Source: Oxalicibacterium solurbis
GTDB lineage: Bacteria > Pseudomonadota > Gammaproteobacteria > Burkholderiales > Burkholderiaceae_D
Reading direction: 5' to 3'
DNA length: 64,000 nt
Assembly: GCF_014635845.1 (NCBI RefSeq)
Contig: NZ_BMDP01000004.1
Span: 1 to 64,000, forward strand
Part shown: piece by piece, positions 47,224 through 56,408 of the stretch
Numbering within the stretch: the first letter of the stretch is position 1
How the letters are laid out: each line of letters opens with the position of its first letter
The notes under the pieces: generated by a model
What the model saw: the letters and a program-made list of their open reading frames with translations, nothing else
Databases searched by the model: none
What the model was told of the DNA's origin: nothing
Program-made: the position numbers and the translations under genes

Positions 47224-48000
47224 TTATTCGCCTGGCAGCGGCTCCGGCGGTTCGCCGAACAGCTGCGTATAGGTCGGATAGAACGAGCAGTACATGATGA
47301 CCGTGATCACCATCGAGATCGGCAGCAGGATGAAAACAGCCGCGCCCGGCATGCCAAGCAGCGCGCCGACGATGGAACTGATGAAGGCTGGCAGGATCAT
47401 GCCGATGCCGACCCACGCCAGCCCGAACACGGCAAACGCCATGCCGGCACGCTTGACCGCGAAGAAGCTGTAGAAGATCGCCTTGCTCAAGCCCATTCCC
47501 TGCCAGCTGATCAGCGGCGCCGCATACCAGAAGGCCATCGCGGCCGGGATGTAGACCAGCGCGGCGAAGACCATCGCCGACGTCATGTTGGAATCGCGCA
47601 CCAGATCGGCATCGACGGTCAGGCGGCCGGTGATGGCCTGCCAGAAGACGCCGCCGTCGATCAGGCTGGATGCAAACGCGGCAATCGTCGCCGCAAACAG
47701 ATACAGACCGCCGAGCTTGAACAGCGTGCCGACCGCCGGCGAACGGAAGCCGGCCAGCAGCAGGTTGGGATAGACGCGCTTGCCGCGCTTCACATACACG
47801 CAGGCGTGCATGAACGTCATTGAAAACAGCGGCACCAGTACCAGCGGCAGCAGTTGCCCGACGATTGGCACGATACCGACGGCCAGCATCAGGAACAAAT
47901 AGCCGAAGAACAGCGTCGACAGTTCAGCCGGGCGCTTGCTGAAAATCTGGAAGCCTTCCTTGACCCACAGCCAGCCGGTCTTTGCAGGGAGTTTGTCCAT
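47224..48000 (-). CDS. BPSS1780 family membrane protein
   Basis: A 258-residue inner-membrane protein with five or six hydrophobic segments and a short cytoplasmic start (WLWVKEGFQIFSKRPAELS). The pattern W-V-x-x-G-x-x-x-F-x-x-x-P together with PLFSMTFMHACVYVKRGKR matches what I know as the BPSS1780 family of unknown function. Its ATG shares one base with the thrB stop (TAATG), so it is probably translated by coupling after thrB. No catalytic motif is visible. Confidence 0.85.
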   Translation of the reverse strand: MDKLPAKTGWLWVKEGFQIFSKRPAELSTLFFGYLFLMLAVGIVPIVGQLLPLVLVPLFSMTFMHACVYVKRGKRVYPNLLLAGFRSPAVGTLFKLGGLYLFAATIAAFASSLIDGGVFWQAITGRLTVDADLVRDSNMTSAMVFAALVYIPAAMAFWYAAPLISWQGMGLSKAIFYSFFAVKRAGMAFAVFGLAWVGIGMILPAFISSIVGALLGMPGAAVFILLPISMVITVIMYCSFYPTYTQLFGEPPEPLPGE

Positions 48001-48968
48001 TATCCGTTCTGATCGAAAAGAGGCGGCGGCACATCGGCGATGCGCAACCGCAGGATACGTTCGAAATGCGCGGGGTCGTGCGGTGTCAGCATCTCGGCCT
48101 CGCGCGGCAGGTGGAAATCATACAGCCGCGACAGCCAGAAGCGCAGCGCACCGGCGCGCAGCATGGTCTGCCATCCCTGTTGCTCGGCAGCGGTGAAGGG
48201 ACGTTCGCGGTGATAGGCGTCCAGCATCGCACGCGCACGGGCGATGTCGAGTCGGCCGGTATGCAGGTCGATGCACCAGTCGTTGACGGTGACGGCGACG
48301 TCGAACAGCCAGGTATCGCAGCCGGCAAAATAGAAATCGAAGAAGCCGGTCAGCCGGTCGCCGTCGAACATCACGTTGTTGCGGAACAGGTCGGCGTGGA
48401 TCGGGCCGGCCTGCAATTCGCGATACGTGTCCGACACGGCGAACGCATTCTGGAATGCCAGTTCGGTCGTCAGCAATTGCTTGTTCGCTTCGGACAGATA
48501 CGGCATGACGATCGGTGCGTTTTCGTTCCACCACGCGATGCCGCGCAAGTTCGGCTGCTGCATGGAAAAATCGCGCGCAGCCAGATGCATGCGCGCCAGC
48601 ATCGCACCGACGGCAGCACAGTGCACCGGCTGCGGCGACAACTGGCAATCGCCGTGCAGCTTGGTGACGATGGAAGCCGGCTTGCCATGCAGCGTGTTGA
48701 TGATGGCGCCATCGCGGTTTGGAATCGGCGCCGGCACCAGGATGCCGCGGTCCGCCAGATGGCGCATCAGGTTCAGGTAGAACGGCAGTTGCTCGAAAGT
48801 GAGTTTCTCGAACACGGTCAGCACGTATTCGCCGCTGTCGGTCGTGATGAAGAAATTGGTGTTTTCGATGCCGGACGAAATGCCGCGAATCGTGCGTGCG
48901 CGACCGAGATCGAACTGCGTGATCCACTGCGAGAGTTCGTCGAGGCTGACCGAGGTGAATACTGCCAT
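48000..48968 (-). CDS. thrB: Homoserine kinase, APH-fold (ThrB type II)
   Basis: Phosphorylates homoserine in threonine synthesis. This is the aminoglycoside-phosphotransferase-fold homoserine kinase, not the GHMP type of E. coli. It has 322 residues. [22 protein letters not shown] and [15 protein letters not shown] open the N-lobe, [15 protein letters not shown] near residue 191 is the catalytic loop (Asp, Asn), and [17 protein letters not shown] the metal-binding DFG-like segment. ATG 48968 was chosen; upstream in-frame starts add unlike sequence. The BPSS1780 gene overlaps its stop by one base. Confidence 0.94.
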   Translation of the reverse strand: MAVFTSVSLDELSQWITQFDLGRARTIRGISSGIENTNFFITTDSGEYVLTVFEKLTFEQLPFYLNLMRHLADRGILVPAPIPNRDGAIINTLHGKPASIVTKLHGDCQLSPQPVHCAAVGAMLARMHLAARDFSMQQPNLRGIAWWNENAPIVMPYLSEANKQLLTTELAFQNAFAVSDTYRELQAGPIHADLFRNNVMFDGDRLTGFFDFYFAGCDTWLFDVAVTVNDWCIDLHTGRLDIARARAMLDAYHRERPFTAAEQQGWQTMLRAGALRFWLSRLYDFHLPREAEMLTPHDPAHFERILRLRIADVPPPLFDQNG

Positions 48969-49001
48969 GAATGAATCCGGAAATCTGTCGGGTCTGTAAG
49001 C

Positions 49002-49029
49002 AAAAAATAACGCACTTGCGTGCGTTATT
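49002..49029 (-). terminator. Terminator after the DUF2782 gene
   Basis: AATAACGCA and TGCGTTATT flank a six-base loop; on the minus strand TTTTTG follows. It lies between the DUF2782 stop and the thrB start. Confidence 0.82.
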
Positions 49030-49053
49030 CGATCGTGTTCGTGAATGACTGAA

Positions 49054-49476
49054 TTACTTGGTGGGCGGTGCGGGTGCAGGCGCCAGTGCATCCGCAGGTT
49101 CGGCTGCCGGCGGATGTTCGTACGGCGGGCCGAAGCGGCCGATCTCGAACTGTACCGGACGCGACGTGCCGCTTTGCACATCGCCGCGCATGGCGCCGGG
49201 CGTATCGTTCGGATAGGCGTAATACGTCGTACGGCCGGTCTGTACCTTGACTTCGGTTACGCGGCCCTGCGATTTCTTCTCGGTGATCTTTTTCTCGGTG
49301 TTCGGCGGCGTGATCGTCACGGCCGGCGCTTCTCCTTCTTCCAGCGTCATGGTTTGCGGAGGCGGCGGCGTGCTGGCACGCGGATCTGCCTGCTCCGATT
49401 GAGCGTGAACGGCTACGGGCGCCGCGAAAATCGCGGCAGTGAGCGTAACGAGGGACAGGAATCCGGTTGTGCGCAT
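49054..49476 (-). CDS. DUF2782 family periplasmic protein
   Basis: A 140-residue exported protein. Signal peptide [20 protein letters not shown] continues to AHA near residue 25. A proline- and glutamate-rich linker precedes the conserved block [22 protein letters not shown], and an Ala/Pro-rich tail ends the chain. The block fits the DUF2782 family, whose genes sit next to thrB or polA in many betaproteobacteria. Divergent from polA. Function unknown. Confidence 0.82.
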   Translation of the reverse strand: MRTTGFLSLVTLTAAIFAAPVAVHAQSEQADPRASTPPPPQTMTLEEGEAPAVTITPPNTEKKITEKKSQGRVTEVKVQTGRTTYYAYPNDTPGAMRGDVQSGTSRPVQFEIGRFGPPYEHPPAAEPADALAPAPAPPTK

Positions 49477-49708
49477 GATGTCGAGTAAGCCGTGTAATTT
49501 AATGGAATGGGTGAAACGTAAAATCTATGCTTCATTGTAGCAAACCGCATGGATGCTGCAGGAATTCCTGCGGACCTTGTTTCGACCGCATGGCTTGCTG
49601 TCATGCATGGCCCATGGCGGTGCGGCAAACTCTGCCATAATCGTCTGCATTTTCCATTGCGCACCGGTATATAGCCGTGTCGCGCAACCCCCTTCTCTTT
49701 CGTATCTC

Positions 49709-52468
49709 ATGGACAAGACCCTGTTACTCGTCGATGGCTCCAGCTATCTGTACCGCGCCTTTCACGCATTGCCGGATCTGCGCAATGCCGAGGGCGCGCC
49801 GACCGGCGCCATCTACGGCATGATCAACATGCTGCGCCGCCTGCGCAAGGATTACCCCGCCGCTTATATCGCCTGCGTGTTCGACGCCAAGGGCAAGACC
49901 TTCCGCGACGACATGTATCCGGCCTACAAGGCGCAGCGCGCGTCGATGCCGGAAGACTTGACCAGGCAGATCGAACCCATCCATGAAGCGGTGCGCGCGA
50001 TGGGCTGGCCGATCCTGATGGTGGACGGCATCGAAGCCGACGATGTGATCGGCACGCTGGCTGTAACGGCGGCCGCCAAGGGCATGCAGACCATCGTCTC
50101 GACCGGCGACAAGGATCTGGCGCAACTGGTCAACGATCAGGTGCTGCTGGTCAACACGATGAGCAACGAGAAGCTGGACAAGGACGGCGTGATCGCCAAG
50201 TTCGGCGTGCCGCCGGAACGCATCGTCGATTATCTGACGCTGGTCGGCGATACGGTCGACAACGTGCCGGGCGTCGACAAGGTCGGCCCGAAGACGGCCG
50301 TCAAATGGCTGACGCAATATGAAACGCTGGACGGTGTCATCGAACATGCGGCCGATATCAAGGGCGCCGTCGGCGAAAACCTGCGCCGCGCGCTCGACTG
50401 GCTGCCGCAGGCGCGCGTGCTGGTGACGGTGAAGACCGATTGCGATCTGTCGGCACACATGAAATCCATCGTCGAATCGCTGGTGCAGCAACCGGAAGAT
50501 CGCGATGCGATGATCGCCTTCTTCAAGCGCAACGGTTTCAAGACCTGGCTGCGTGAACTGACCGAAGAAGCGGCCAAGGATGCATCGGCATCCGGCGCCA
50601 GCGATGCGCCGCAGGGGTCGCTGTTCGGCGATGCCGGTAATGAGGCGGCGAAGCCGACGGTGGAGTTGCAGTACGAAACTGTATTGACCGATGCCGATCT
50701 CGATCGCTGGATTGCCAAAATCGACGCAGCCGAACTGACGGCAGTCGATACCGAAACGACCTCGCTGGATGCGATGCAGGCAGAACTGGTCGGCATCTCG
50801 CTGTGCTGCGAGCCGGGCATCGCCTGCTACATTCCGGTCGCGCACCGTTATCAGGATGCACCGGTGCAGCTGGAACGCAATGCCGTGCTGAACAGATTGC
50901 GTAACTGGCTGGAAGACGACGGCAAGCCCAAGGTCGGCCAGCATCTGAAATACGACAGCCACATCTTCGCCAACTATGGCATCACGCTGCGCGGCATCCG
51001 GCACGACACGATGCTGGAATCGTATGTCTTCGAATCGCATCGCAGCCACGACATGGACAGCCTTGCGTTGCGCCACCTGAACCGCAAGACGATTCCGTAT
51101 ACCGACGTCTGCGGCAAGGGCGCCTCGCAGCTGTGCTTCGATCAGGTCGACATCGCACGCGCTACCGAGTATGCGGCGGAGGATGCGGAGATCACGTTCG
51201 AGCTGCATCGCACGATGTGGCCGCATGTGGCCGACGATCAGGGACTGACTTACGTCTACGAAAAGATCGAACTGCCGACGTCCATCGTGCTGCAGAAGAT
51301 GGAACGCAACGGCGTGCTGATCGATGCCGATCTGCTCAATACGCAATCGAACGAACTCGGCCGTCGCATGCTGGATATCGAGAAGACGGCCTACGATCTG
51401 GCAGGCCAACCGTTCAATCTGAATTCGCCGAAGCAGATCGGCGAAATCTTCTTCGAACGCCTGCAACTGCCGGTCGTCAAGAAAACGCCGTCCGGCGCGC
51501 CGTCGACCGACGAAGAGGTGCTGCAGAAGCTGGCCGAGGATTATCCGTTGCCGAAGGTGCTGCTCGACTATCGCGGCCTGTCGAAACTGAAATCGACCTA
51601 TACCGACAAGCTGCCGCGCATGGTCAATTCGAAGACCGGCCGCGTGCATACGACCTACGGCCAGGCGATCGCGGTGACGGGACGACTGGCCTCCAACGAT
51701 CCGAATCTGCAGAACATTCCGATCCGTACTGCGGAAGGGCGCCGCATCCGCGAAGCCTTCATCGCGCCGCCGGGCTGCGTGATCGTATCGGCCGACTATT
51801 CGCAGATCGAATTGCGCATCATGGCGCACATTTCCGGTGACGAAAACATGCTGCGCGCGTTTGCCGAGGGCGAGGACATCCATCGTGCAACCGCTGCGGA
51901 AATTTTCGGCATCGAACGCGACGCGGTGGAAAGCGAGCAGCGCCGCTATGCGAAGGTCATCAACTTCGGCCTGATCTACGGCATGAGCGCGTTCGGCCTT
52001 GCCGGCAACCTCGGCATCGAGCGTGCTGCTGCGCAGAGTTACATCGAGAAATATTTCTATCGTTTCGCCGGCGTCAAACGCTATATGGACGAAACGCGGA
52101 TGGAAGCGAAAGCGCGCGGCTACGTCAGCACGGTATTCGGCCGCCGCCTGTGGCTGCCGGAAATCAATTCACCGAACGGCCCGCGCCGCCAGGCAGCGGA
52201 ACGTGCCGCAATCAATGCGCCTATGCAGGGCACGGCGGCCGACCTGATCAAGCTGTCGATGATCGCCGTGCAGGATTGGCTGGAAAAGGAGAAACTGCAG
52301 TCCAGAATGATCATGCAGGTGCACGACGAACTGGTGCTGGAAGTGCCGGAGAGCGAGCTGGTGCTGATCAAGGAGAAATTGCCGGAACTGATGCGTAATG
52401 TCGCGTCGTTGAAGGTGCCGCTGATCGCCGAGGTCGGCGTCGGTAAGAACTGGGATGAGGCGCATTGA
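49709..52468 (+). CDS. polA: DNA polymerase I
   Basis: Repair and Okazaki-fragment polymerase, 919 residues with all three domains. The 5' nuclease (about 1-290) begins LLLVDGSSYLYRAFHAL and includes ADDVIGTLA and STGDKDLAQLV. The 3'-5' exonuclease carries TAVDTETTSLDAM and HDTMLESYVF with intact acidic residues, so proofreading should work. The polymerase has RLASNDPNLQNIPIR, SADYSQIELRIMAHIS (motif A), RRYAKVINFGLIYGMSAFG (motif B) and MQVHDELVLEVP (motif C). ATG 49709 gives the standard start; the 52-residue upstream extension was rejected. Confidence 0.97.
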   Translation: MDKTLLLVDGSSYLYRAFHALPDLRNAEGAPTGAIYGMINMLRRLRKDYPAAYIACVFDAKGKTFRDDMYPAYKAQRASMPEDLTRQIEPIHEAVRAMGWPILMVDGIEADDVIGTLAVTAAAKGMQTIVSTGDKDLAQLVNDQVLLVNTMSNEKLDKDGVIAKFGVPPERIVDYLTLVGDTVDNVPGVDKVGPKTAVKWLTQYETLDGVIEHAADIKGAVGENLRRALDWLPQARVLVTVKTDCDLSAHMKSIVESLVQQPEDRDAMIAFFKRNGFKTWLRELTEEAAKDASASGASDAPQGSLFGDAGNEAAKPTVELQYETVLTDADLDRWIAKIDAAELTAVDTETTSLDAMQAELVGISLCCEPGIACYIPVAHRYQDAPVQLERNAVLNRLRNWLEDDGKPKVGQHLKYDSHIFANYGITLRGIRHDTMLESYVFESHRSHDMDSLALRHLNRKTIPYTDVCGKGASQLCFDQVDIARATEYAAEDAEITFELHRTMWPHVADDQGLTYVYEKIELPTSIVLQKMERNGVLIDADLLNTQSNELGRRMLDIEKTAYDLAGQPFNLNSPKQIGEIFFERLQLPVVKKTPSGAPSTDEEVLQKLAEDYPLPKVLLDYRGLSKLKSTYTDKLPRMVNSKTGRVHTTYGQAIAVTGRLASNDPNLQNIPIRTAEGRRIREAFIAPPGCVIVSADYSQIELRIMAHISGDENMLRAFAEGEDIHRATAAEIFGIERDAVESEQRRYAKVINFGLIYGMSAFGLAGNLGIERAAAQSYIEKYFYRFAGVKRYMDETRMEAKARGYVSTVFGRRLWLPEINSPNGPRRQAAERAAINAPMQGTAADLIKLSMIAVQDWLEKEKLQSRMIMQVHDELVLEVPESELVLIKEKLPELMRNVASLKVPLIAEVGVGKNWDEAH

Positions 52469-52617
52469 TGACGGTATCGGCGATCTGACTGCCTGGATAG
52501 TCTGGCGTCGATTGGAATCCGATGACATCGCACGAGTCCCGTCCAGATTGATTTTCATCCGCCGTCTTGCGCATGCGGGATGGCGGCCCAAGCCATCATC
52601 CTTGCAGGAGAGATTTC

Positions 52618-53502
52618 ATGAACGATCTGAAAGAAGACTTCGATAGCCTGGTTGCGAAGACGGGTTTGTCCGACGGTGTCGATCGCCGCGATTTCCTGAA
52701 GACCGCATTGGGCACCGGCTTTGCCGCAGCCGTGATGCCGGTCGCCGCACAGAGTGTGATCAAGACCGATGCTGCGGGTTTGTCGGTCGGCCAGTTCAGC
52801 GTGAAGGTGAACGGACAGGATGTGCCGGTCTATCGCGCGCAACCGGAAGGCAAGACCGGGTTGCCAGTGGTGCTGGTGATCTCCGAAATCTTTGGCGTGC
52901 ACGAGTACATCGCCGACGTCGCGCGCCGCTTCGCCAAGCTCGGCTATCTGGCGCTGGCGCCCAACCTGTTCGTGCGCGAAGGCGATCCGGGCAAATACCA
53001 GTCGATCGCCGAATTGCAGAAGGAAATCATTTCCAAGGTGCCGGACAACCAGGTGATGAACGATCTGGATGCAGTCGTCGCCTGGGCCAAGGCCAACGGC
53101 GGCAATACCGCAAAGCTGGGTATCACGGGTTTCTGCTGGGGCGGCCGCATCACCTGGCTGTACGCGGCGCACAATCCGCAGGTCAAGGCGGGCGTCGCCT
53201 GGTACGGCCGCCTGGTCGGCGACAACACGCCGCGCACGCCGCATCATCCTATCGATATCGCCGCCGGTTTGAAGACGCCTATTCTTGGCCTGTATGGTGC
53301 AAAGGATGGCGGGATTCCGGTGTCGACCGTGGTGCAGATGCAGGATGCGCTGGCGAACGGCAAGAGCGGTTCCGAGTTCGTGCTGTTTCCGGATGCCGGC
53401 CATGCCTTCCATGCCGATTATCGTCCGAGCTATGTCGAGGCCGATGCGAAGGAAGGCTGGAAACGCTGCATTGCCTGGTTCAAGACGCACGGCGTGGCTT
53501 GA
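52618..53502 (+). CDS. Dienelactone hydrolase family protein with Tat-like signal
   Basis: A 294-residue alpha/beta hydrolase. An N-terminal segment DRRDFLKTALGTGFAAAVMP resembles a twin-arginine export signal, so it is probably exported folded. The catalytic triad of the family is present: C173 in TGFCWGGR, Asp in YGAKDGGIP and His in DAGHAFHADY. IFGVHEYIADVARRFAKLGY matches the EIFG-x-x-x-x-I family motif. GGAGAG precedes ATG 52618. It follows polA after 149 bases. Substrate unknown; dienelactones or other esters are possible. Confidence 0.9.
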   Translation: MNDLKEDFDSLVAKTGLSDGVDRRDFLKTALGTGFAAAVMPVAAQSVIKTDAAGLSVGQFSVKVNGQDVPVYRAQPEGKTGLPVVLVISEIFGVHEYIADVARRFAKLGYLALAPNLFVREGDPGKYQSIAELQKEIISKVPDNQVMNDLDAVVAWAKANGGNTAKLGITGFCWGGRITWLYAAHNPQVKAGVAWYGRLVGDNTPRTPHHPIDIAAGLKTPILGLYGAKDGGIPVSTVVQMQDALANGKSGSEFVLFPDAGHAFHADYRPSYVEADAKEGWKRCIAWFKTHGVA

Positions 53503-53651
53503 TTCGGACAAAGCACGGACAAGACGGACGAAATACGAGCGAATTGCGCAACAACGCGGCCGCATGCGGTCGCGTTTTTCATTTTTCGTTTGCCGGGAAT
53601 AATCGGATATGCTTTAATTTGCAACGTTGTTGCATTTAGCCGAGGCCGAAA

Positions 53652-54428
53652 ATCAATTCCACGCTTTTATCCATCCTGTTGACGACCGCAATTTCAGGCG
53701 TCTTCAGCATTTCCGCGGCTGCGCTGTTTTCGTTTTCCTTCCTTTCCCGACTCGTCGAACGCATGGTCAGCCTGTCGGTCGGCATCCTGCTGGCGACGTC
53801 GCTGCTGCACGCCTTGCCGGAAGCCTTCGAATCGCAGGCCGATACGCATGTGCTGTTCGCCGTATTGCTGGGCGGTTTGCTGGGTTTTTTCCTGCTGGAG
53901 AAATTTGCGATCCTGCGCCACTCGCATCATCACGAAGACGATGGCCACGGCCATGCGCATGGCCACGATGCGCAGGAAGCCGGTGCGGCCGGCTGGATGA
54001 TTCTGGTCGGCGACAGCCTGCACAATTTCACCGACGGCATCCTGATCGCGGCAGCTTTTCTCGCCGATCCGCATCTCGGCATCCTGACCGGTCTGGCGAT
54101 CATCGCGCATGAAATTCCGCAGGAGATCGGCGATTTCATCGTGCTGCTGAATGCCGGCTTCTCGCGCCGTCGTGCCTATGCGTACAACATCATTTCCGGT
54201 TTGACGGCAGTCGTCGGCGGATTGATCGGCTACCTGACGCTGGATCGTGCCCAGCAGTGGATTCCGTACGTGCTGGTATTTGCGTCATCAGGATTTATTT
54301 ACATCGCCGTCAGCGATCTGATGCCGCAGATGCAGCGCCGTGCGACGTTGCGCGAGACGATTCCGCAGATCGTGCTGATCGCGCTCGGCGTGGCGATCGT
54401 GCTGTTCCTGACCCGCGCCACGCATTGA
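53652..54428 (+). CDS. ZIP family divalent-metal transporter
   Basis: An inner-membrane importer of zinc or related metals, about 258 residues with eight helices. A His-rich loop (HSHHHEDDGHGHAHGHDAQE, about residues 95-115) follows TM3. The binuclear metal site is in VGDSLHNFTDGILIAAAF (TM4) and IIAHEIPQEIGDFIVLL (TM5). The first ATG-type start in frame is TTG 53679, without a ribosome-binding site. ATC 53652 has CGAGG six to seven bases upstream and adds INSTLLSIL, which completes the first helix. I chose it, while recognising that an ATC start is rare. Confidence 0.85.
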   Translation: MNSTLLSILLTTAISGVFSISAAALFSFSFLSRLVERMVSLSVGILLATSLLHALPEAFESQADTHVLFAVLLGGLLGFFLLEKFAILRHSHHHEDDGHGHAHGHDAQEAGAAGWMILVGDSLHNFTDGILIAAAFLADPHLGILTGLAIIAHEIPQEIGDFIVLLNAGFSRRRAYAYNIISGLTAVVGGLIGYLTLDRAQQWIPYVLVFASSGFIYIAVSDLMPQMQRRATLRETIPQIVLIALGVAIVLFLTRATH

Positions 54429-54454
54429 CGTTATTCGCCGACGTCACTCCGACG

Positions 54455-55309
54455 TCATTCGCCGGTCGCAGTCGGACGCGACGGATCGGCGCACCATTCG
54501 CTCCACGAACCCGGATACAGCGCCGCGCCTTGCAGGCCGGCGACTTCCATCGCCAGCAGATTGTGGCAGGCGGTCACGCCGGAGCCGCACTGCATGACGG
54601 CATCCTCGGGTTTGCCGATCAACTGTTCAAACGTCGCACGCAATTCCGTTGCCGGCTTGAAACGGCCGTCTGCCTGCAGGTTGTCCTTGAAGAAGCGGTT
54701 CTTCGCGCCCGGAATGTGGCCGCCGACCGGGTCCAGCGTTTCATTCTCGCCGCGGAAGCGGTCCGGCGCACGCGCATCGACGATCGTGCGTTTCCTGTCT
54801 TCCAGATTCTTCAGCAGATCGTCGGCCGTGACGGTTGCAACCAGCGACGGCCGATCGCTCAACGATCCCATAGTGCGCGACGACGGTTCGACGGACAGGA
54901 ACATGCCGTGCGCCAGCCACGCCGGTACGCCGCCGTCCAGCACCGCGACGTTCGCATGGCCGGCCCAACGCAGCATCCACCAGACGCGTGCAGCGAACAT
55001 GCCGCCGTGCGCATCGTAGGTGACGACCTGCGTGTCGTCGCTGATGCCCCAGCGGCGCAGCGTATCGAGAAAGTCGGCGCGCTCCGGCAGCGGATGGCGG
55101 CCGCGGAATTTACCGGCGGCGTCGGTCTTGCTGCCGGCCAGTTCGTCGTCGAGATCGGCGAATTGCGCATTCGGCAGATGGCCTTCGTCATAGGCGTTGC
55201 GACCGGCGTCCGGATTCGTCAGGTCATGGCGGCAATCGAGGATGACCCAGTTCGGATCGAAGATGTGTTCGGCCAGTTCGGCGGCGGAAATCAGCGTCGT
55301 GTATGTCAT
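54455..55309 (-). CDS. Sulfurtransferase, two rhodanese domains
   Basis: A 284-residue thiosulfate / 3-mercaptopyruvate sulfurtransferase. The N-terminal inactive rhodanese domain has VILDCRHDL and GHLPNAQFADLD; the C-terminal domain has IVDARAPDRFRG and the active cysteine near residue 239 in MQCGSGVTACHNLLA. The CGSGVTA loop favours mercaptopyruvate over thiosulfate, according to family practice. No signal peptide, so cytoplasmic. Converges with the ZIP gene; an EamA permease lies upstream on the same strand. Confidence 0.92.
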   Translation of the reverse strand: MTYTTLISAAELAEHIFDPNWVILDCRHDLTNPDAGRNAYDEGHLPNAQFADLDDELAGSKTDAAGKFRGRHPLPERADFLDTLRRWGISDDTQVVTYDAHGGMFAARVWWMLRWAGHANVAVLDGGVPAWLAHGMFLSVEPSSRTMGSLSDRPSLVATVTADDLLKNLEDRKRTIVDARAPDRFRGENETLDPVGGHIPGAKNRFFKDNLQADGRFKPATELRATFEQLIGKPEDAVMQCGSGVTACHNLLAMEVAGLQGAALYPGSWSEWCADPSRPTATGE

Positions 55310-55385
55310 GTATTCCTCGCGATTTTGGGTGTGATGTGGGCGTGCTATGGGCGTGATGTGCGCCTGGAGAGCGCCGATCCTCCGC

Positions 55386-56312
55386 TCACACTTCGGCGGC
55401 GATTGGATCGACAGGCAGTGCCTTGGCGGTAGCCGTGCTGCGGATATTGTAGAACGTTGCGACGATACCGCTGGCGACGATTATTGCGATACCGAACCAG
55501 CCAGTGATGCTGAGTGCGTCGCTCCAGATCAGGATGCCCCACAAGCTGGCGAAGACGATGCCCGTGTATTGCAGGTTTGCGGTGAGTAGCGTGTTGCCGA
55601 GGCGATAGGCGCGCGTCATCGCCATCTGTGCAAGCGCGGCCAGCACGCCGATCGCGATCAGCAGCGCCAGGCCTTGTGTCGTGTGTGCGCGGAACAGGTC
55701 GATCGGTTCGCCATGTACGCCGGCGCCGAACAGGCAGCCGAAGAATCCGGCCAGCATGCCGGTTGCGGAAAAATAGAAGACCACGCGCGACTCCGGTTCG
55801 CCCAGCTGGCCGAGCTTGCGCACCTGCAGATAGGCGAGTGCGGACAAGGCGCCGGAGCAGAGGCCGACAATGCCGCCCAGCCATTCGTCCTGATGGATGG
55901 ACGGACGCAGCAGCAATGTCACGCCGACGAAGCTGGCGAGAATGGCCGCCGTCAGTCCCCACTCGAAACGATGCCTGCCGCCATGCCAGGCGGCAACGAA
56001 CAGCACGGCCGAAATCCAGATCGGTGCCATGTAGTTCAGCGTCATCGCGGTGGCCAGCGGCAGCAGGCCGATCGCGATGAACCACAGCCACAGCGCCGTC
56101 GTGCCGACCGCGCAGCGCCACAGATGCTGCCAGAACAGATGCGTCTTCAGCGTGCCGCCCTGGCGCAGGATCAGGCAGTAGATGAAGACCACGCCGATGA
56201 CGCCGCGGTACAGGATGATTTCGGCGACCGAATAGGTATCGGATGCGAGTTTCACGCAGACGCCCATGATGGAAAAGGCGAAGGTGGCGAACAGCATCCA
56301 GAGCGATTGCAT
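55386..56312 (-). CDS. DMT superfamily permease (EamA domains)
   Basis: A 308-residue inner-membrane transporter with ten predicted helices in two EamA repeats. ILYRGVIGVVFIYCLILRQGG and the repeat-ending LNYMAPIWISAVLFVAAWH are typical for repeat one; ARLAQMAMTRAYRLGNTLLTANLQYTGIVF-like sequence (here ALAQMAMTRAYRLGNTLL) marks repeat two. Members export amino acids or other metabolites. It lies between a sulfurtransferase and a Rieske oxygenase on the same strand. Substrate unknown. Confidence 0.9.
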   Translation of the reverse strand: MQSLWMLFATFAFSIMGVCVKLASDTYSVAEIILYRGVIGVVFIYCLILRQGGTLKTHLFWQHLWRCAVGTTALWLWFIAIGLLPLATAMTLNYMAPIWISAVLFVAAWHGGRHRFEWGLTAAILASFVGVTLLLRPSIHQDEWLGGIVGLCSGALSALAYLQVRKLGQLGEPESRVVFYFSATGMLAGFFGCLFGAGVHGEPIDLFRAHTTQGLALLIAIGVLAALAQMAMTRAYRLGNTLLTANLQYTGIVFASLWGILIWSDALSITGWFGIAIIVASGIVATFYNIRSTATAKALPVDPIAAEV

Positions 56313-56336
56313 GATGAAGAAAAGGCAGAGAAAAAT

Positions 56337-56371
56337 TAAAACCGGGCTGGTCGCGATGGAGCCAGCCCGGT
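56337..56371 (-). terminator. Terminator of the Rieske oxygenase gene
   Basis: On the minus strand ACCGGGCTGGCTCC/...CCAGCCCGGT forms a 10-bp-plus stem (arms 56341-56350 and 56362-56371) followed by TTTTAATTTTT. It lies 38 bases past the oxygenase stop and just before the permease start. Confidence 0.87.
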
Positions 56372-56408
56372 AGATCGATTACAAGTTGCGCGAATCAGTT
56401 TTGCGAAT

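Noticed and set aside
49724-51883. A 719-codon minus-strand open frame opposite polA
   Set aside because: Antisense shadow of polA; composition is typical of such frames and no motif is present.
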